DNA of 64,000 bases from Bryopsis sp. KO-2023 (lineage: Eukaryota > Chlorophyta > Ulvophyceae > Bryopsidales > Bryopsidaceae), in contig BSYQ01000005.1 in NCBI GenBank assembly GCA_030272585.1, positions 6,417,501 through 6,481,500 of the forward strand, in the 5' to 3' direction. The position numbers were made by a program, and so were the translations under genes. The notes beneath the pieces were generated by a model. The model was not told the origin of the DNA. It saw only the letters and a list, made by a program, of their open reading frames with translations, and did not search any database. Of this stretch, positions 58,484-64,000 are shown piece by piece (within the stretch, counting starts at the first letter, position 1; each line of letters starts with the position of its first letter).

Positions 58484-59791
58484 TCAGGACAGCCCAAATT
58501 CACCCAGCTCCCTCCACATGACCTCCACTGAATCAAACGAAGCTCCTCTTTCTTCGACGTCGATAGAATTCGTTGCGCTGTCATCCGATACTTGGTCTGT
58601 GGATTGACTAGCGAGCCTTCCAAGGCCAAGTCTTCGTGATGCCTTAGGTGAGAGCCCCTCTCTCGGTGTCTCGGGGGGTACAGGATTGGTCGTCCCTATT
58701 GTGTTCCATTTCGCAGTCGCTTGATTCTGCGATTCCCTTCGTTGCTTTCGCAACGCGAGCGATTTGGGCTTGGGAAAAACCTGTTTTATGATAGAACTTG
58801 CACCAAGCAATGCTGCTTGAACTGTCGCCGGGAAATCGTCAAAGGAGCACGGGACGCGCTGCGGCTCTTCCAATCCAAAAGGCGCCGCCAGGAGACGCTC
58901 CAAATCATCCAAATAGTCTTTCGAAGATGTTTGCTTCCCGTCCCCAGAACAGACTGCAACTAGGCAAGGATCATGCTCTGGCAACCTGACCATCTTGATG
59001 TAAACGTCCAAAGGGGGCCTGTTGTGAGGAAATTTCAGCCAAGCGTGGTTTATTTTTTCGTCGATAGAGCACGTCGTCCCCTCTCCACTCTGACGACTCA
59101 TTCGTCGAGCCAACCTACGTTTTCTGCGATCTTCTGCAATAATTCTGCAACTTGTTGCAACACTACTCCACAATCCAGAGCATTGGCCAAGGAGCGGCCC
59201 ACCCCCAGCGTCGTGGACGTCGCTCTGCAGAGGGACAGTTACAATCGGCCCATCGCTCAGTATAAAATCCAGTAACGCCCCCACGACCAAGTTTGGAATG
59301 CTTCCGAGAGGTGCCAACCACGTCGTGATGGGGGGGGTTCCCAGCACATCCTGCAAGACACTTTCGAAGTCGTGGAAATTGGGCTCTCCCAAGTCCGTCC
59401 CAACGCCTTTCACTTTTCCATCCTCACCCAGAAACACATCCGCAGCAAGGGAATTGAGTTGGCCTCCTCTGATTCCATGCAAGACATCAAACCAATGAGC
59501 GACTTCCCTAGCTTTGAGGATGACCTCATTTCTTTCCAATTTCCCCCCTGCCAACACAACTGCCAAAATGTTTGCTCTCGGAACGATGCCAATGGCGACA
59601 TCTTTGACAGTCAAGCATAGTTCCCCATTGCCTTCGCCGAGGTCATGGGCTGCAACTGCCACACGAACAGTCGCCGATAGATTCAACAAATCAGACACGC
59701 CTGGATGCAAGAATTTTGTGAGAATTGTGCACGAGCGGGTGGTGACTGCTCCACCCCAAAATCGCTGAGGAATGCTCTTGCATTTTGTCAT
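58484..59791 (-). CDS. Unrecognised 435-aa protein
   Basis: Uninterrupted minus-strand frame starting MTKCKSIPQRFWGGAVTTRS. Residues 30-180 are mixed alpha/beta (SATVRVAVAAHDLGEGNGEL, LTVKDVAIGIVPRANILAVV, then a helical EVILKAREVAHWFD). Another alpha/beta block at 240-320 contains PLDVYIKMVRLPEHDPCLVA and a helix DYLDDLERLLAAP. The tail is Ser/basic and ends EVMWRELGEFGLS. Two such alternating segments ending in helices recall longin-type domains, as in Mon1/Fuz/HPS trafficking proteins, but no signature residue supports this. No signal peptide or membrane span. Converges on KATNAL2 (212 bp between stops). Confidence 0.55.
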   Translation of the reverse strand: MTKCKSIPQRFWGGAVTTRSCTILTKFLHPGVSDLLNLSATVRVAVAAHDLGEGNGELCLTVKDVAIGIVPRANILAVVLAGGKLERNEVILKAREVAHWFDVLHGIRGGQLNSLAADVFLGEDGKVKGVGTDLGEPNFHDFESVLQDVLGTPPITTWLAPLGSIPNLVVGALLDFILSDGPIVTVPLQSDVHDAGGGPLLGQCSGLWSSVATSCRIIAEDRRKRRLARRMSRQSGEGTTCSIDEKINHAWLKFPHNRPPLDVYIKMVRLPEHDPCLVAVCSGDGKQTSSKDYLDDLERLLAAPFGLEEPQRVPCSFDDFPATVQAALLGASSIIKQVFPKPKSLALRKQRRESQNQATAKWNTIGTTNPVPPETPREGLSPKASRRLGLGRLASQSTDQVSDDSATNSIDVEERGASFDSVEVMWRELGEFGLS

Positions 59792-60490
59792 TCTTGCTCA
59801 TATCCCTTCTCTGGCTTTCGGGTCCACGTGGCTGAATGCTTTGTTGCATTTTTCCTCCAGTACGACGGGGAATCCACGCGCTGGACCGCTGAAGTCAACA
59901 GCCTACCCCCCAAAGAAAGCAATCGTGTTTTGAACGGACGCCGGAATCGAAGCTGCTTTTTAGCCATTTTCTGTATCAAATCCGAAAAGATGTGCTGTTC
60001 GAGAATTCTATGGGATTGCGTGTTGGAAATCATTTGTGGCCATCCAAGAAGAGCAAGAAGATATTTATTTTAAAATACGAACACAACACCAACAATAAGA
60101 AAGATTAAAGATGCAACACTCAGCCCCAAACACCCCACAAACAACAAAAGCTGCCTCCCATAACTGACACAATTAACCCGTGCCACCAACCCAACTCTCG
60201 TCCCCAAGCGCTTGAAATTTCAGCGCGATTAAAAACCACTCAACCTCTAGAAGATTCCAGCATGTAAGAAAAAAATCCACACTGCTTGATAATGCAGATA
60301 TAACAAAATCAGCAACAGGGTAGGACTGGAGCAACGCCAGCTCCAGTTCCTGCACTATTCAAACTTTCGAACAACCTACTCGACCACTATTGATTAGAAA
60401 TTCGAAAAGGGGCTTGACTTCGTTTGCTCACTTGATAGGGAGACAGGTAAAACGAAATGGGATCACGGCCAAAAAATCCAGCAGAGCACG
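59792..60490. other. Spacer
   Basis: Head-to-tail region between two minus-strand genes, presumably promoter of the 435-aa gene and 3' flank of the reductase. No coding exon recognised. Confidence 0.35.
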
Positions 60491-63400
60491 TCATTTTCTT
60501 TTCCATGCCATGAGCTTGTTGAAGATGGACTTCACGGTGGAGGTCAATCGAGTTTTATTGTATTGATCGCCACATTGTCTGATTGCCTCTGCCTACGGAG
60601 TTCCAACCGAGTGCCAAAAACGATCAAAACCACAACCATCCACACAAAATCCATTCTCAATCAATCATACTATCGGACAATCCAGTCATGGATCTGCTTG
60701 CATTTCACTTTCTCCCATTGGTCAACGCACCTGTGTCGGATATGGATGAATCACAGATGCCAACGCACCGAGGCCGACTTTCTTTTGCATGGCCAAGGTC
60801 AGTTCGGAGATCATGTTTCCAGCATCATCTGCGACCACTGTTGCACCCACAATCTGGTCCGTCCCCCCCTTGGTGAAGACTTTCACATAGCCATGCTTGA
60901 CACCGTCCAAAATGGCTCGATCGACTTCGTTCAATTCTCGCTTGTAAACATCGTACGCCACACCAGACGCTTTCAATTCAGTTTCATAGGCACCTACCAA
61001 AATGAAACCCATCCACCCACCCTTCAATTAGTAAACAATCAAACTGTCCAGAATCTATACATATATGCATATAACACATTTCCGTGAACAGGGTGCACTC
61101 ACTCTTTTTTCCTTGTGTAAACTAATTTCAATTCAAAAAAAAAAAGTTACACATCCACTCATCAGAAACGAGTTTGCTAAAAGAGGTCAAACGACAACAC
61201 CACATCAGCACACTTACAAAACAAAACTCACCGACATGGGCGATTTCTGGTTCTGTGTAAGTCGCCCAGGGAATTAACAGCGACGAGACTTTTTGTCTTC
61301 CATAGAACAGCGCATTTCGAATCGCCAGTCTGGCCATGAAATCGCCAACGTGTGTGAATTTGTACATGGTGCAAACATCGCCAACAGCATAAATACGCTT
61401 GTTGCTAGTTTGCATGTAGTCATCCACATGGACTCCCACACGCTTGTCGAACTTCACACCTGCCACCAGTTTTTAGGGGATATCAAAAACCATATTGTGC
61501 ACGATTGGTTGATAATCCGGCAGCGTTTAACAAAACGGCAGTCCTAAAGTATCTCGTTGATTTAAACCAGCCCTAAAGAAAGGGAAAAATGTGCTGACAG
61601 CATAGGAGGGCATTAATTCCCCCCCCCAAAAAAAAAAATAATGTTGATAAGAAGAGTGTCTTGCTGTTCCAGAAAAAGCCATTCAGTGTTGACTAAACTT
61701 GGCCTTATCGCAGTAACATGTCTATCAAAATCGCACTGGAGCCAGCTGCATGGATAACAATTAGTTGAGCAATGAACATTGCCAAACTCAACTCACCAGC
61801 CTCTTCCAACCCCATGTCTTCCACATTTGGCGCCCTTCCAGCAGCCACAAGTAAAGCATCGACAACCAAAGGCTTCTTTTCTCAAAAACGCACATTCAAC
61901 AAATTCAGACCCCAACCACACCCAGAAACTGAGGTCCACCATGACAGTCGATCGCACAGCCTGAGCATTGTTTTCTATGGGTGCAGTGCCCTTTTCCACT
62001 ACAGTGAGGTTCACCCCCTCTTTTGCATTCCACAGTAAGTGTCACTTCTTTTCCATCCAAAATCCTGCCTCACTCAATGACATCTCACCTGAGTGCCATC
62101 ACCGTCCAGACTCAGTTGGATTTCCCCCTCAGCGTTTTTTGCCACTCGATTGATTTTTGCAGGGAGCACGAATTTGACACCCTCCGAAAGACAAGCTTCG
62201 TAAACGATGTCGGCTGCTTCTCGTTCTTCTTTCAACAGCACTCGATCCGCAACGTCCAGGACAGTCACCTGGCTGCCAAAACGCTGAAATGATTGGGCCA
62301 ACTCCATCCCTGAGTCGACACAATGCAGATTTTCAGATTTGCTTTCCTTCAACAGACCAGGGAAAGGAGGGGGGGGGGGGAGAAGGCAGCTTCTTTCTGG
62401 TACCAACCAACCAACCATTGAACAGAGGTTCCTAAGACATCCTATTGCACATAATTCTTTCCCCAGCAACAAGTTATCAGCAGCTCACCAATGGGGCCAC
62501 CTCCAATGACACCGAGGCGGGCAGGGAGCTTTGTCAGGTTGAACAGTGTGGCATTTGTCAAATGTGGAACGTCTTTTAAACCCTGAAAAGAAACCATGAC
62601 CACAAATACCATCAGAATCATTCTCGACATCACTTTCAGGACAGCAAATCCAAGAATGGGGCTTTCCCATATTATATTGTAATATTATCATATAATTTTA
62701 TTATATTATCTTACTATCTTATTCACTGGATGAAATCAAAATGGAACCCGAAATCCCACCGGAACCCAAGTGAGTATCAATCTATTCTAGCAATTTCCTT
62801 CAATGATTTCCATTTCCCACCCTTGCAAATCTTGTCGATGCACAGTTCAATGTGAAGCAAAAACATGTGTACGTCTTTGCCATTGTGTTCTTTTGGAGAT
62901 GTGGTTCAACAACGTTTGGATTGGCTGATGATGATTTTGTTTTCAAATACCGGGATGGGTGGGACTGACGCTCTGCCACCCGTCGCAACGATCGCTGAAA
63001 CGAAACTCAGCTTTTTTCCTTCGACCTCCAGAGTGTCGGGGCCTGTGAACTGTCCATTCCCCTGAAGCCAAATTTCAGTTATCAGATATGTATTGAAAAG
63101 CACTCGAAATCATTTCACACTTTTTCAAGAATGATATTTAAACCTCGTTAGACCAAAAAACAGTTTCGCTCCATTTCCAACACAGTCATCAGCTGGTATT
63201 TTTTTTGATTTCCCACAGAAGAATTCATAACAGAACTGTGGGTCAATAAGCTGATGCAAACCTGAAACACATCCACTCCAAGATTGGCGAATCTTTGAGA
63301 AGAGTCCACTTTGCTGATGTCAGCCCTCAATTTCCTCATCCGCTCCATTACCGCACCAAAATCAGTTTTCACTTCCCCATCAATTTCTAGCCCGAAACAC

Positions 63401-63883
63401 TTCCCATTCTTTGCCTAACGCGGTCAACACAACGTGGATTCAATATCATTATCTCTTATTTCCCCCCCCACACACACACTTTACGTTTCTAATTCAAACT
63501 TACTAAGGCTTTTCTATTGACTGCAGGAGACGAGACAGAAAACTTGAGTCAGACAGCCACTAAAGGATGGGATGCTATAGGTTGCACCACCATCGAAAAT
63601 GACCTTCCTGTTGGCCAAGTAAATTGTTGTAGCAACTTCTTGGCAACTTCGCTGATATCCATCCCACTTCTGACTCAGTTCACAGATGTCAGACTGAGCA
63701 GCCCTCACCTCATGAATAGCCCTCGCACATCGTATCAGAGCTTTTGATGGCACACACCCCACGTTCAAGCAGTCCCCTCCCATGAGATGCCTTTCCACAA
63801 TGGCTACTTTGGCGCCAACCCCAGCAGCCCCAGCTGCACTCACAAGGCCAGCTGCCCCGGCTCCAACAACTACTAAATTGTAC
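60491..63883 (-). CDS. MerA-like pyridine nucleotide-disulfide oxidoreductase (5' end outside window)
   Basis: FAD-dependent class I disulfide reductase, nearest by eye to the mercuric reductase/dihydrolipoamide dehydrogenase group. About ten exons are read from 63883 leftwards. The first exon seen starts after a TTAG acceptor: FAD loop NLVVVGAGAAGLVSAAGAAG, then the redox pair GGDCLNVGCVPSK. Later exons give the helix FGAVMERMRKLRADISKVDS, GPDTLEVEGKKLSFVSAIVA (ATGGRAS), the NAD(P) loop LGVIGGGPIG, then VTVLDVADRVLLKEEREAA, VDALLVAAGRAPNVE, the second FAD motif IYAVGDVCTMYKF and dimer domain GGTDQIVGATVVADDAGNMI, HPYPTQAEAIRQCGD. It ends MAWKRK. No heavy-metal-binding domain is seen in the part present. 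Mercury reduction is not proven; the C-terminal Cys pair of true MerA is absent from the end (KLMAWKRK). The junction near 62060-61870 is unresolved. Confidence 0.88.
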
Positions 63884-64000
63884 CTAAGTGCATCGATTGA
63901 GATATTCAATCAACCCAGCTCAAGCTCCCTTCTTAAGTTTGGAAAAGAAAACACAACCGTCGAGGCGTGTGACTCTTATTTTATTTTTTCATTTTTTCCC
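63884..64000. other. Intron or upstream exon of the reductase gene at the right edge
   Basis: T-rich minus-strand sequence immediately upstream of the first visible exon's acceptor. It is most simply the 3' part of an intron; the organelle presequence, if any, must lie beyond the window. Confidence 0.5.

Overview
This is nuclear DNA from a photosynthetic eukaryote of the green lineage. Genes lie on both strands and are cut by many short GT-AG introns with T-rich 3' ends. The two photosynthesis genes are green-type: an LHCII chlorophyll a/b protein and a nuclear-encoded Rubisco activase. The window also has a SIK1/Hippo-type Ste20 kinase close to plant SIK1, and genes common in flagellates and animals but patchy in land plants (katanin-like KATNAL2, HEATR6, FAM136A, archease). 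A green alga (a prasinophyte or an early streptophyte flagellate) fits best. A secondary green-plastid host such as a chlorarachniophyte is not excluded. Gene models below were built by eye. For most of them the summed exon lengths divide by three, which supports the junctions.

Layout. 1-6 kb: a ubiquitin-like gene (-) running towards the left edge, LHCII (+), an ankyrin-repeat protein (+) and an unrecognised small gene (-). 7-19 kb: a Deg/HtrA protease (-), a HEATR6-like HEAT-repeat protein (+) and a PABP-like single-RRM protein (+). 18.7-21.4 kb: gene-poor, A/T-tract-rich DNA. 21.4-26 kb: a predicted secreted Cys-rich protein (-) and a two-helix membrane protein (+). 26.6-33 kb: one large minus-strand gene that joins an RCC1 beta-propeller to a CHST15-like carbohydrate sulfotransferase behind a type II signal anchor. 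34.5-42.1 kb: Rubisco activase (+) and the Ste20 kinase (+). 43.8-49.4 kb: a leucine-rich-repeat gene whose third exon is interrupted by a 3.9-kb CACTA-type DNA transposon. 50-60 kb: a compact cluster of 3-isopropylmalate dehydrogenase (-), FAM136A (+), DPM3 (+), archease (-), KATNAL2 (+) and an unrecognised protein (-). 60.5-64 kb: a MerA-like flavin disulfide reductase (-) whose 5' end lies beyond the right edge.

How genes fit together. LHCII and Rubisco activase serve light harvesting and carbon fixation; a Deg-type protease may serve organelle protein quality control. LeuB is the plastid leucine pathway. DPM3 (dolichol-phosphate mannose synthesis at the ER) and the signal-anchored sulfotransferase both belong to secretory glycan biology. 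Several pairs are divergent with very short spacers (leuB/FAM136A about 260 bp, archease/KATNAL2 about 195 bp), suggesting shared promoters. The two most notable observations are the RCC1-sulfotransferase fusion and the very young CACTA insertion, whose target-site duplication and flanks show the exact uninterrupted LRR reading frame.
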